Positions 43,286 to 54,039 of a DNA stretch of 64,000 nt are shown here, in pieces. The position numbers were made by a program, and so were the translations under genes. How positions within the stretch are numbered: position 1 is the first letter of the stretch; each line of letters opens with the position of its first letter. Source of the stretch: Shinisaurus crocodilurus (lineage: Eukaryota; Chordata; Lepidosauria; Squamata; Shinisauridae); assembly GCA_021292165.1 (NCBI GenBank), contig CM037880.1:140246564-140310563 (forward strand). Direction: 5' to 3'. The notes under the pieces were generated by a model that was not told where the DNA came from, ran no database searches, and saw nothing but the letters and a program-made list of their open reading frames with translations.

Positions 43286-43295
<10 letters not shown>

Positions 43296-43324
<29 letters not shown>
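43296..43324. repeat. (TG)n microsatellite
   Basis: About fourteen TG units after a short (TA)n. Confidence 0.9.
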
Positions 43325-43325
<1 letters not shown>

Positions 43326-43456
43326 ACATGTTCCAACATGTATTCATTATTTAACATGTACACAACAGTAGTGTGTACACAACATGAACACAATAGTAGT
43401 GTTCAAAACATACTCATGATTAAATTGTGATGCCTTTCCCACTGGAGCCACAGAGG

Positions 43457-43744
43457 CAGGGCCGCCATTAGCATGTGACATCTTTGGGCCACATGTCATC
43501 ACTGATGCCATGGGCCCCCTTTTAAAAAGGGTTTCCAGATGGCAGGGTCTGAGAAATGCCAATGTAGCATTGCTCCGAGGCATTTGTGGGAAATTTAAAT
43601 GGTGGCGTCCAGCCACCCACCATTCTGTTGCTAGTTGTTGATGCTGCCAACATCAGGTAAGCCCACCAGGGCCTACCAACATTTGAGGGGGGGGCACTAG
43701 GTGGTGCTTTGCCAAGGGCCCCTTCAGACCTGGAGCTGCCCCTG
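43457..43744. mobile_element. hAT-like MITE (288 bp)
   Basis: Begins CAGGGCCGCCATTAGC and ends GGAGCTGCCCCTG, a decayed inverted repeat. Flanks CACAGAGG (43449-43456) and CACAGAGC (43745-43752) match at seven of eight bases. No coding capacity. Confidence 0.78.
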
Positions 43745-43752
43745 CACAGAGC

Positions 43753-45185
43753 TGGCACAAATCTGCATCAGCAAGAGCAGGCTGGGAAAGGGCAGAAATC
43801 TCTGCAGCAATCCAAGTTATTTTCTGTGCCTTGGAGACTCATGCTGATCCATCGGTCCACAATGCATCCATAGGCTCAGGGAAGAAGTGTGAGTGACTTT
43901 TACTTCTGTTGGTACTTCCAGGTCTCATGCAAGGGAACAAAAAGCATGTTCTCTCAATATATAGAGCATTAGTACAATCTCACTGTGATGTATATGTTAA
44001 TTTATCCACATCACTAATTGGATACTCTAATAGGAAAGTATGAGTTGATCATACTTCTTCCTTTGTCACTTGGGTAGAGCATGTGGAACCACCTTTAGGA
44101 TCTCACTTCCAAGTGAATACATTTCAGGAAAATGTATAGTTGTTCAGTTAGGAATATTCTGCTCTAGGAAAGTAAAGGCAACGGAACAGAGGCACTTTGG
44201 GAAATGAGCCACTTCTCGCTGCCGTGCTGCTGTCTGAGAGCAGAGAATCCAATCCATTACTCCGAGAATTTGATAGCCCCCATAGGGCTGCAATCTTTCT
44301 GACTTGCCTCAGCATTAAAGAGCAAAAAATATTGCTGTACAGTTAAGCAATCAAATCAGCAGCAATTATGTTCAGCAGTACAGGTAACGTTTCCAGACTA
44401 AATTATATTTGCGGGATATTTATACTAATAACAAGTATGTTTAATTTTCAATTTCACAGATTATTTTGCCTATCTCAATACTCCCCATCATCCTAACAAT
44501 TTGCATGCAAATTAGGGCTCTTTAAGTATACTTTAATTGCCATGTTATTTTCACAAATACAGAGAGAATGTAAAATATATATTTATTGCTGTGTATAGGG
44601 GGAAATGTTAATATTCACCAAACTAATTAGCTAATTTGCATAGCAATTAAACTCATTTGGAATAAAACCCTCTTATAGAAGGGGGAGAAATTCAACACCA
44701 AGTTGACAGACAGAACAATCGGGGAAAATGCCATAAAGAAAAGGTACCGTTGCAGGTGGAAGACTTTCAGTACATTATTTTTAACCCTGGCTACCAGGAT
44801 TCTTAGAGTAATAAGTCAAGCCTATAAAATATTCAGCGTGTGCCTTTTGTTTTCTAAGAAAGATGAAATAAAAGCATAGAGTCAAATACCTGCAAAACAC
44901 ACAAACCTGGTGATTTCCTCGGGGATCATGTGCAATTACATAATTTAAAATAGTCTCTGAACCAATTTTTTTTATATTCATCAAAAATATTGCTTCTTGT
45001 ATGTGACCTTGAATGTTAAGTTTGAGCCCAGGGGGAATATTTACAACTTGCAGGTATGGAAAGATAATGGAAAAGCTGACATGAATTTCGCAGTTGCAGT
45101 GCCTTTCCCTTTTATCTTGCCACTGCAACCCTCCACACACCTTATTAAAAAAAAAGAAAAAAGCATTAGAGTAGACTAAGATTCT
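43753..45185. other. No gene recognised; AT-rich low-repeat block
   Basis: 44380-44700 is rich in TAATTA-type homeodomain words (AACTAATTAGCTAATTTG) and lacks repeats. That fits a developmental enhancer, but base composition alone can give such words. A 197-residue minus-strand frame that crosses 44781-45374 has no domain. Confidence 0.4.
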
Positions 45186-45289
45186 GGTCCCACAGCCTTG
45201 CCAGAATATTTGTAAAATGACATAGGATTTGTTGCTGCTCTTGCCCAGCAGCTCAGCAGCCGATTCTCCGTACCCATGATGCGCTTGGT

Positions 45290-45470
45290 TGCCCAACTTT
45301 GGATGACACGGCAATCCATCATGGGTACAACACCCCATGGGTTGTTGGGATAGCTTGTTGCCCATGATGAACAAGCCACCCTGGGGAAATCAATCTGGGT
45401 TCACATGACACGACACCAATGTGGATAGCAACCCACGATGGGTTGTCATGTCGTGTGAATTCAGTCTGTG
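45290..45470. repeat. Foldback repeat with GGGTTGT words
   Basis: TTCACATGACACGAC at about 45401 pairs with GTCATGTCGTGTGAATTC ending near 45460. ATCATGGGTACAACACCCCA lies upstream. Similar words are at 31340-31410. The family is unknown. Confidence 0.5.
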
Positions 45471-45584
45471 CCTGAGATGTTTTTAAAGGTCTTTAAAGTA
45501 TTTCTGGAAGTCCTAAGCTGACTAACATTTTTGCATGGTCTGAGGCACACAGTACAGTTCTTCTAGTGAAACCAAAATCTTGAA

Positions 45585-45648
45585 ATGACGCACTAGACTA
45601 GATGGACCTTTGGTCTGATCCAGCAGTGCAGTTCTTATGTTCTTCTTC
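45585..45648 (+). mobile_element. CR1-like LINE 3'-tail scrap
   Basis: GACTAGATGGACCTTTGGTC, TGATCCAGCAG and GTTCTTATGTTCTT match the last ~60 bp of the element at 42540-42998. Confidence 0.75.
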
Positions 45649-45649
45649 T

Positions 45650-46592
45650 ACAGCAGAACTTCCCAGATAAAAACACCCAGTGAGCATTCTTTCATGGCTT
45701 TCCTCCTTCTGGATGCTGTTGGCCAATTATGGCAAATTGTCACGTTTGTCTTTAATGTGATAACGTTGGCATGCAGAGACTCTTATCTATCATATTTGCA
45801 AGCTGAACATATTTTGGATGCACCTCCACCTAGTGAGATCTGAGATTTACCACACCCTGGATAGCCTGGATTTTATCCTGGATAGATTACTAGAGTATTC
45901 AGGGATGTGGTGAATTTCAAATTCTCTTAATTCAGATAGAAATACATATGTAAGTGTGGGTCAATGTATTTATGACCTACACAGTTTGTGACCACCTGAA
46001 ATGAGCACAGTCCACAATGACCCCTCTACTGTGTCTTCCTAGGAATTTGGTAAATCCCACCTCCCACAAATTTTGCCATTGTAGCTCTCCCTAGTTGACC
46101 AGGTAAGTGTGTCACAGGTTGCATAGGTCTCCCATAAAAGCCCTGAGGTAAACACGATAACACTGGGGCACAATCCAGAGAAATTCAAAGGCACCTAGCC
46201 CCATTTATATCAATGGGTCTTTCAAGCACATAGCTGTAGCCTTCAGCCCCACTGACCTCACAAATTACCCTCTCAGCTTTCAGTTGCTGAACTAAATATA
46301 TATATAAGAGGCTAGGAGAAAGGTATAACATGTAGTAGCAGCCTGCTCATGGGTCTGTCAGAAGGAATAAACTAGTGAAGTACAGTCCATCTGTGTGTAA
46401 ATATGACCTCTGCAATGCCACAAGCATCAAGGTTATCTGCTAAGTAAGCACCATCTGTTTAAGTTGAAGCACAGTTGTAGGTAGATTTAATGCTCATACT
46501 TTTTAAAATGCTTTTAAAGGGACAGCACACCCCCTATGGTACCCTTTACTGATTCACTTTGTGAATATATATGATTGTACCCCCTCTCCATT

Positions 46593-46629
<37 letters not shown>

Positions 46630-46994
46630 GTTAATAACTAAGGGCCAAACTAAATGTAATCTTAAATGTGTGATTAATTTAACATGTCTAGTTTTTTTCC
46701 CTTTTAAGTAACATCTGTGTGTGTGAGTGAGTGAGATCAGGATTGAAAATATAGTACATGGGAAAGTGGGAGGGTCAACCCTTCCCCACCTGCTGTGTGC
46801 CAATGAAAATTCCCCCACTGCTAAACTGCCATTTGCCCCAGAATGGAAGCTTCCATTGGTGCCTCTGGAAATGTACATGTGTAACACAGGCATATGTCCC
46901 CCAAGTAAACTGAAAGCTGTTGAGTTGCAACATTTATATACAATACTTCTTTAAGCAAAAAAGTTATGTCAGTCATTACTTGGAAAACTGAAGA

Positions 46995-47031
<37 letters not shown>

Positions 47032-47214
47032 TACAATTTCCATAGCAAAGTGTTAATTGCTGTACATTTCATATCTTGCTCATCTCAAGGATGCATGTGT
47101 TATAAAATTTGTATAAAATTTGCAATTTGGGATTAAAGAACATTTCAGTTCAAGACTTCTTGAACTGATTATGATTAATTGATTTGCAGTTGGGAGTCTC
47201 TGTTTCCAGTCCTA
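45650..47214. other. No gene recognised; microsatellites
   Basis: (CA)n at 46597-46626 and (TTA)n at about 46996-47032. No known domain. The block from 46635 shares its start with 29770. Confidence 0.45.
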
Positions 47215-47222
47215 CTGATAGG

Positions 47223-47914
47223 CAGGGATGTTGAAGAGTCCTTGGTCTTGAGTCACGAGTCGAGTCACGAGTCTTTGGACCCGAGTCTCGAGTCCGAGTC
47301 CGAGTCCTTGGTCCAAAATGGTGACTCACGAGTCACGAGTCCTGAGTCACTCCCAAAACTGACTCCACGAGTCCCTATTAAAATCAATGGGGTTTTCCCC
47401 CAACAAAATAAGGCTACTTCAGATGTGTGGCTTAAATAAATTCTAGGCACAAGTGTGCCTTTTTATTTCAAAACTCTGCAACTGATTTTGGCAAGAACAG
47501 ACCAGGCAGACAAACCCAAAATAACCAGGCAGGCAGAGGAGGCAGGGAACCCCAAACAGGCAGGCAGAGGCAGCCAAACCCAAAATGTCTGACCCTAACC
47601 CAAACCCCCCACAACAACACATCAATCAAAATAAATCTCAACACATCGTTGGGGCTGCGCTCCTGGTAGCTGTCCATAGTGGCCGAGCAGCGGCACACCT
47701 CGCTTCCATGCGCTCTTCACCGGTGATCGCGCTCCTTCTGGCACAGCCAGAAGACTCGTCAACAGCCCAGGGATGTTGACGAGTCCTTGGTCTCGAGTCC
47801 CGAGTCGAGTCTCGAGTCCCATTAAAAATATTGGGACTCGAGTCCGAGTCGAGTCAGAGGGAGGACTCAGTCCGACTCACGAGTCGAGTCCTCGAGTCCG
47901 AGTCCCCATCCCTG
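47223..47914 (+). mobile_element. CGAGTC-rich non-autonomous hAT, copy 3 (692 bp)
   Basis: Ends CAGGGATG and CATCCCTG, with perfect 8-bp duplication CTGATAGG (47215-47222, 47915-47922). Arrays of GAGTC/CGAGTC fill about 47240-47370 and 47780-47905. It is about 90 bp longer than copy 2 in the middle, with CACAACAACACATCAATCAA. As in copy 2 an internal CAGGGATGTTGACGAGTCCT (47768) starts the right array. Confidence 0.97.
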
Positions 47915-48050
47915 CTGATAGGGAATGGTAAAGAGGACAGTGATGGCAGATATTTAATCAGGGTGATGGGGCACAAGGGTCTATTCCTCACCTGAGCTCC
48001 CCAACCTCTCCCAGCATTAATTTATGCAGCATCATTCCTCACAGATACAC

Positions 48051-48052
<2 letters not shown>

Positions 48053-48081
<29 letters not shown>
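48053..48081. repeat. (CA)n microsatellite
   Basis: About thirteen AC units followed by a short (TA)n. Confidence 0.9.
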
Positions 48082-48086
<5 letters not shown>

Positions 48087-48165
48087 GTATATATACAGTC
48101 TCAAATAACATACCCTCCAACATTTCACAGATGAAAATAAGGACACACATGTGAATTTGTAAGAG

Positions 48166-48262
48166 GTATGGTTAAGCAACATGAAGGTGTGATCAAGAGG
48201 GTATGGTCAGGCAACATGAGGGCATGGCCAAGGGTATGGCCAGGCAACCAAAGGGCATGGTC
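48166..48262. repeat. Short tandem array, about 33-bp unit, three copies
   Basis: GGTATGG(T/C)(T/C)A(A/G)GCAAC is followed by G(C/T)(A/G)TGG(C/T)CAAG in three successive units with several mismatches. An old minisatellite. Confidence 0.75.
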
Positions 48263-48746
48263 AAGTACAAGTTATTAGAGGAAACACACAAAATCTTATA
48301 TATTATAATTATTACATTATTATATTCTATATTATTTTATCATATTTTATAAGTGGCTTTCGTAATTTTTTTTAAACCTTACTGAAACCCTTAATTGTTG
48401 ATATCTGGTGTTTTTCATGGGGGGGGGGGTCAGTGCTTGCAGTCTTTGTTTTTGTTTTAAAATTGTCAGAATTGGCACAAATTCAACAGGTGAAGCTTAC
48501 CCACCCACCCTGCACCCCCCAAAAAAGGAGCTTCAGAGAGCAGGGGAAGTTTCTTGCATTTCCTTCTGACACTGTACCTCACCTGTTAGAGGCAAAGAGT
48601 CAGCTCTGTTAGGAAAAAAAATCTTTGGCAATATAAAGACAGGAATCATGTGATAAATTCCCTCATTCACCTCTCCCTCGGTCCAGGCTTTCACCCAGCT
48701 AATCCCTTTCCCACAGCAACATGCAGCAGAGGCAGCAGGTAGAGTA

Positions 48747-48778
48747 TGCATGCATGCATGCATGCACACACACACATC
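48747..48778. repeat. (TGCA)n(CA)n run
   Basis: Five TGCA units followed by CA units. Confidence 0.9.
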
Positions 48779-49029
48779 CTTGCCTGGTTCTCCCAGCTTA
48801 GCAGCATCTGTTCCCTGCCTGCTTACAGCTGTTCATGCCTAAGCTAAGCTTTAAGTTAGCCTAAGCAGAGCTATCTTAAAGCTTAACTGTAATTTTGCCC
48901 ATGGCTCCTTTAAGTAGCTTGCAGTTGTGGGAGGCAGGGGAATTCGGGACTCTGCATGACAAAGTGAGAAGCCGTGATGGCTTAAGGGTTTTCGTGAGGG
49001 TCCCAGCATTTTCGGGGCAATTGGAGACT

Positions 49030-49113
49030 ATGAAATGGACAATTGCAACTCCTGTTCTCCTTGGCTTCTGCATAGCTGCTGCTAATCTTCATACAGGAGG
49101 ACCACTATTCCAG
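49030..49113 (+). CDS. Candidate first coding exon encoding a signal peptide (unknown gene)
   Basis: The ATG at 49030 has A at -3 and opens 28 codons, starting MKWTIATPVLLGFCIAAANL. This is a short basic start, a hydrophobic core of about 14 residues and small residues suited to signal-peptidase cleavage. It ends exactly in phase at CAG followed by GTCAGA, a possible splice donor at 49113/49114. The 5' side is repeat-free for several hundred bases, and a TATAAAG word lies at about 48632. A longer upstream in-frame stretch exists, but the ATG at 49030 gives the signal peptide. I do not recognise the family, and no second exon is visible in the window. Hydrophobic stretches occur by chance, so this stays a candidate. 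Confidence 0.3.
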
Positions 49114-49814
49114 GTCAGAGAAATAACCATCTGTTCTTACTCCCACTACATTGACACCCCCACATTAAGTACTGGATGATATATTTTAGGCTATTTCCCA
49201 ACTGCATGGCAAAAACAAAAAGCAAATCCCTTACAAATATTTTGACAACCACTGCACTAAGAGTGGTCAGACATAAAATTAGAAAGATTAATTGACCAAT
49301 GGGAAGCAGATGGATTATCATTGATTATCAAGTGCATGTATTTCAGATGATGGATGAATGCGCACAGAACATTGATCTTTGCAAATTAGCTTGACTTTGG
49401 TCCTGTATGATTTGCCTTTGGCCCTTCTGCAACTACGGAAATGACAAGAAATGCTAGAGCACATTACAGAGCAACTTATTGTGGCACAACAATGCCTCCA
49501 GTTTTAATACAGGGGAGAAAACCATGTTTCAGTTATCAGAAACACCAAGCTCAGGTCTCAAGGCAAAGTCAATCAAAAGATTCACTGGGAATGAAGTTGA
49601 ACCTGACCAGGAGCTTCTATTCCTTGAGACCTCTGCCCTTCTCAGATTTTGGTAATTGGGTGGGGGTGGGAGGCAAGCAAGATTGTGTATGCTTAGCCTT
49701 CATACATACATTTTATGTTGTGAAAGATGCCCCACATGCACACCAGCTTTTTCAGGGTTCCCAATCACATGGGAGAGAACCCTTCGCAAGTGTCAGGATG
49801 GCCAAGTAGACTAA

Positions 49815-50195
49815 GGGCACAATCCAGTCGGGAGGCAAAGGTCGCTTCCGCACTCCTCCCGCCCTGCAACGGCCGATTTGGGCAGTCTAGCTGAGGTGCT
49901 TTGGAGTGGGAGGGAAGGAGGCTGAGGCACCACCAGGATACCTCGTATCTTGACAACACCTGTCTCCTCCCCTCCCTATCCCCCAGAATGCACCCTAAAA
50001 CCCATCTCTGAGGTCGCTCTTGCAACCTCAGATACACAGCTGGTGCGGTTCTTTCCATGCTGGCTGTGGGGTGGGGGGCACTCCAAGTGTAGAGACCCAG
50101 CTATGAGCTCAGAGCAATTTTCTGACCTTGTAACTGGGTCTCCAAAAAATCCTATGGCCGTCTCGATGCTGTCTAGCACTCATAGGATTGTGCTG
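49815..50195. mobile_element. Harbinger-like MITE, long form, copy 2 (381 bp)
   Basis: Begins GGGCACAATCCAGTCG and ends CTCATAGGATTGTGCTG, with TAA on both sides (49812-49814, 50196-50198). CACAGCTGGTGCGGTTCTTT and CATGCTGGCTG match the interior of the element at 14098. Confidence 0.7.
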
Positions 50196-50283
50196 TAAGA
50201 CACCAGATTGAAGGTGCAGCCTTTATCCCACTTGGGTGTTGTGGTCTCCAAAGGGAAGCATGTGAGGTTGCTTTCTTCTCTTT

Positions 50284-50521
50284 CCCAGGGAAATTTGCTT
50301 CATTCATTCATTCATTTCATTCATTTATTTCATTTATATACCGCCCCACAGCCGAAGCTCTCTGGGCGGTTCACAATACTTTATACATAAAACAACAATA
50401 AACATACAAAATAGTTTAAAAAATTAAAAACCAAATTTAAAAACACAGTTTAAAATAACAGTACAAAAGCCAATAAAACTGAGCCTACAGGTGACAGTCC
50501 CCTCCGTGCTATTCCAAGCTC
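50284..50521 (-). repeat. L2 3' untranslated end and tail
   Basis: Contains GTGAACCGCCCAGAGAGCTT and CGGCTGTGGGGCGGTATATA followed by an AAATG-repeat tail. This is the part recognised by the element's own reverse transcriptase, by analogy with other L2 elements. The same end recurs at 28318, 63656 and, diverged, at 19608 and 55190. Confidence 0.8.
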
Positions 50522-51398
50522 CTAACTAAATGCCTTGGCATAGAGGGAAGTCTTAACCTGGCGCCGAAAAGATAGTAAGGTTGGCGCCAGGCGGGTCTCA
50601 GTGGGGAGCTGATTCCATAATTGGGGGGCTACCACCGAGAAGGCCCTCCTCCTCGTTGCCACCAACCGAGCCTCTCTTGGAGGTGGCAGTCGGAGGAGGG
50701 CCCCAGATGTTGAGCGTAGTGTCCGGGTAGATTGTGGTAGGGAGAGACGTTCCGTCAGGTATTGTGGTCCTAAGCCGTGTAGGGCTTTATAGGTTAAAAC
50801 CAGCACCTTGAATTCGGCTCGGAAGCATATTGGCAGCCAGTGCAAACGGGCCAGAACCGGTGTAATATGCTCGGACCTTCCGGTCCCCGCAATAAGCCTG
50901 GCTGCCGCATTTTGCACAAGCTGCAGCTTCCGAACAGTCTTCAAAGACAGCCCCACGTAGAGTGCATTGCAGTAGTCTAGTTTAGAGATCACCAGAGCAG
51001 TAGATTACTGAGATCAGGCTATCCCTGTCCAGATAGGGGCGTAGCTGGGCCACCAGCTGAAGCTGGTAAAAGGCACTCCTTGCCACTGAGGCCACTTGAG
51101 CCTCAAGTGACAAAGATGGCTCCAGGAGCACCCCCAAGCTACGAACCTTCTCCTTCAAGGGGAGTGCAACCCCATCCAGAACAGGTTGAACACCCTCCAT
51201 CCGGTCAAAGGAACCACCCACTAACAGCATCTCAGTCTTCTTGTCTGGATTGAGCCTCAGTTTGTTAGCCCTCATCCAGTCCATTGTCGCAGCCAGGCAC
51301 ATCCACAGCCTCACCTGCTGAAGATGAAAAGGAGAAATAGAGCTGCGTGTCATCAGCGTACTGATGGCAACGCACTCCAAAACTCCGGATGACCCCAC
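50522..51398 (-). pseudogene. L2 LINE C-terminal region, two frames
   Basis: The first stretch (51398-50982) has MDWMRANKLRLNPDKKTEML, PVLDGVALPLKEK and SLGVLLEPSLSLEAQ, the region after the YADD box. The second (50992-50522) has SKLDYCNALYVGL, LQLVQNAAARLIAG, ITPVLARLHWLPI, LTYKALHGLGPQYL and RRAFSVVAPQLWNQLP. These are the conserved tail of L2 proteins. A one-base shift separates the two near 50990. The doubled Lys in PDKKTE suggests a further small insertion. Confidence 0.9.
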
Positions 51399-52218
51399 TC
51401 AGTGGTTTCATGTAGATATTAAATAGCATGGGGGATAAGACCGACCCCTGAGGAACCCCGTACTGGAGAGTCCATGGGGCCGAGCAACATTCCCCAAGCA
51501 CCACCCTCTGGAGCCGGCCATCCAAGTAGGAGCGGAACCACTGCAATGCAGTGCCCCCCACCCCCAACTCAGACAGCCGCTCCAGAAGGATACCATGGTC
51601 GATGGTATCGAAAGCCGCTGAGAGATCCAGGAGTATCAACAGGGTCACACTCCCCCTGTCTCTCTCCCGACATAGGTCATCATACAGGGCGACCAAAGCT
51701 GTTTCTGTGCCAAAACCAGGCCTGAACCCCGACTGAAATGGATCCAGATAATCAGTCTCATCCAAGAGCACCTTGAGCTGGTTGGCCACCACCCGCTCAA
51801 GGACCTTGCCCAGGAAAGGAACATTCGCCACCGGCCTAAAGTTGTTAAGATCTTCCGGGTCCAGAGAGGGTTTCTTCAGGAGTGGTCTCACCACCGCCTG
51901 TTTCAGGTGGCATGGGACCACTCCCTCTCGCAAGGAGGCATTGATCACCTCTCTGGCCCAGCCGGCTGTTCCCTCCCTGCTAGTTTTTATAAGCCAAGAG
52001 GGGCAAGGATCCAGAACAGATGTGGTTGCACGAACCCGTCCAAGCACCTTGTCAACCTCCTCAAGCTGTACCAACTGAAACTCATCCAAGATAACTAGAC
52101 CAGGCTGTGCTCCGGGTACCTCTCCTGATTCTACTGCTATAACATTGGAGTCTAAGTCCCTGTGGATGCAAGAGATTTTTTTCCTGGAAGTGCCTAGCGA
52201 ATATATCACAGCGGGCAT
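51265..52218 (-). pseudogene. L2 LINE reverse transcriptase domain
   Basis: A 317-residue frame with the ordered reverse-transcriptase motifs: RPVANVPFLGKVLERVVANQ, DPFQSGFRPGFGTETAL, LLDLSAAFDTIDHGIL (first catalytic Asp), GVPQGSVLSPMLFNIYMKP and CHQYADDTQLYFS (catalytic Asp pair). It is shifted by one base relative to the endonuclease frame and overlaps it. Near 51300 the frame is lost again just after EAVDV. The sequence is closer to the L2 clade than to CR1, which usually has a different YxDD context; this is judged by motif spelling only. Confidence 0.92.
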
Positions 52219-53548
52219 CAGATGGGTCGATGATGTCCCTGGGGCCAGCGTATAACAGGCCCCGGACGACCCTAAAGAGCTCCGCTGGGCAGCAGAGAGA
52301 TGTTTGAATAGAAGCAGTGAGATGTTGTCTCTTTCCCACCTTCACTGCCTCTAGGTATACCTGGCTATAGGCACATACCAGGGCTCGATTGCATCCACTA
52401 GGAGTTTTCCTCCACCTGCACTCAAGCCGTCTCCTGTTTTGCTTCATCACTCTGAGCTCCGGGATATACCACGGAGCCGTACGAGCTCTACTACAGAGAG
52501 GGTGCTCAGGAGCGATCGTGTCAACCGCCCGGGTCATCTCTCTATTCCAGAGATCAACCAGGGATTCGACAGGACCGCCAGCCATATCAGCCAGAAACCC
52601 CCCAAGGGCCCTCTGGAAACCATCCGGATCCATCAGCCTCTGGGGGCGGACCATCTTAATAGGTCCCCCACCCTTGCAGAGGGGGAAAGCTGCCGTTAGT
52701 CTAAATCTCAGCAGGTAGTGATCTGACCATGACAAGGGGACTGATTCAAAGTCCCCCACCTTCAGATCACCATCTCCATGTCTGGCTGAAAAAACCAGGT
52801 CTAGAGTGTGCCCCGCTACATGTGTTGGGCCGATGACATGTTGGGACAGACCCATGGTTGTCATGGAGTCCATGAATTCCTGAGCCACACCAGAAAAGGT
52901 GCCCTCAGCATGGATGTTAACATCCCCCAGGACCAACAGCCTGGGGGACCTCAGCATCGCCAGCGAGACCACCTCCATCAGCTCAGCCAGGGAGTCTGTT
53001 GAGCAGTGGAGTGGGCGGTACACCAACAGAATCCCCAATCTGTCCCGCTGACCCAACACAAGGTGCAAACACATCAGACCAGTAGTCAGACGGACAGGGA
53101 GCCTGGAGAGAGAGATAGAATTCCTATAGACCACGGCAACCCCCCCTCCCCGGCCCTCAGGTCTACCCTGATGCTGCACCAAGTACCCCGGTGGGCAAAG
53201 CTGGGAGAGACTACCTACTCACTGTTCTCCCACCCAGGTCTCGGTAATGCATGCCAGATCGGCCGCCTCATCCACTATTAAGTCGTGGATGAGGGAGGTT
53301 TTATTTTGCACCGATCTGGCATTTAGAAGCAGCATCCGGAGACCCGAGGGCAAGCTGATAGGGCAACCAACAAACCTGCGGGTGCGAGGAGGGCCAGAAC
53401 GCGGCACAGCCATTAAGTGTCTGGGCCACGTTCCCCTTACCTGGCTAGTCCTCCTCCCAACGCCATATCTCCCTCTACCCATCACTATACTAATCGGGGG
53501 GCCCACAGAACCCCCCACTTGACCACACGACTCCCCTCCAAGGCACAT
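52082..53548 (-). pseudogene. L2 LINE endonuclease domain (one in-frame stop)
   Basis: Two open stretches in the same frame (53548-53219 and 53182-52082) are separated by a stop codon at 53219-53221. The first holds LLLNARSVQNKTSLIHDLI and ITETWVG, the start of the LINE endonuclease fold. The second holds GGVAVVYR, LLVLGDVNIHAEG, THVAGHTLDLVF and SWSDHYLL; the final SDH is the catalytic motif that ends this nuclease family. The enzyme would nick target DNA to prime reverse transcription. About 1.1 kb of linker sequence, rich in Arg and Cys, leads to the reverse transcriptase in another frame. The stop and the frame change rule out a working protein. Confidence 0.9.
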
Positions 53549-53653
53549 GCTCAGGCCCTAGACAGGGAAAAAAGCAATTCCCCCCCCCCCACCGAGGGCA
53601 CCGAGCAACAATAGCAGTGTTAGGGGGGAGGCCCTTGCCCTTGTGGCTTCAGA

Positions 53654-53836
53654 GAGGGAGCGTAGCTCAGTGGCAGACTATATAGTTTGCATGCATAAGG
53701 TCCCAGGTTCAATCCCTGGCATCTCTGAACAGGTGATGCGAAAGACCTCTATCTGAGGCCCTGTAGAGATGCTGCCAACCAGAGAAGACGATACTGGGCT
53801 AGATGGACAAAACTTCACCTTCCTATATTTCTATAG
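53654..53836 (+). mobile_element. tRNA-Ala-derived SINE
   Basis: Head GGAGCGTAGCTCAGTGGCAG (A box) and GGTCCCAGGTTCAATCCCTG (B box) resembles tRNA-Ala(TGC). The body follows with AAAGACCTCTATCTGAGGCC and GATACTGGGCTAGATGGACA and ends CTTCCTATATTTCTATAGG. It lacks the 5S head present in the copy at 14510. It has inserted directly next to the 5' side of the L2 element. Confidence 0.88.
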
Positions 53837-53917
53837 GCTCAGACCTTATAAAGAAACCATAGGTTCAGGGATGTGTGATTCCTCTCCCCACCCCACCCCA
53901 TCCTTCCTTCCTCAGCA

Positions 53918-54036
53918 TGGCGCCTTCCGGATGTGTTGGACTACAACTCCTACCATCCCCAGCCAGCATGGCTATGGGAAGGTGGGGGCTGTATTCCAAC
54001 ACCACCAGGTTGGGGAAGGCTGCTTTAAGTTGCCTC
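53918..54036. mobile_element. Degenerate hAT MITE
   Basis: GACTACAACTCCTACCATCC, CCAGCCAGCATGGCT and CCAGGTTGGGGAAGGCTG match the family at 6460. The ends have decayed and no target duplication was found. Confidence 0.55.
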
Positions 54037-54039
54037 ACA

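Larger units (their letters stand above)
50284..53640 (-). mobile_element. Nearly full-length L2-clade LINE (about 3.3 kb), inactive
   Basis: Read on the minus strand it holds an apurinic/apyrimidinic-type endonuclease (53548 to about 52300), a reverse transcriptase (52218 to about 51270), an L2 C-terminal region (51398 to 50522), and a 3' end CCGCCCAGAGAGCTTCGGCT, TATATAAATG and (AATG)n tail at 50284-50340. Length and domain order match the L2 group, which makes one endonuclease-RT protein. The frame is broken by one in-frame stop and three frameshifts. The good preservation of motifs suggests a moderately recent insertion. The 5' boundary near 53640 abuts a SINE and is approximate. Confidence 0.92.

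Noticed and set aside
44781..45374. 197-residue minus-strand frame
   Set aside because: No domain, includes a Phe run from a poly-A tract, and crosses into a foldback repeat.
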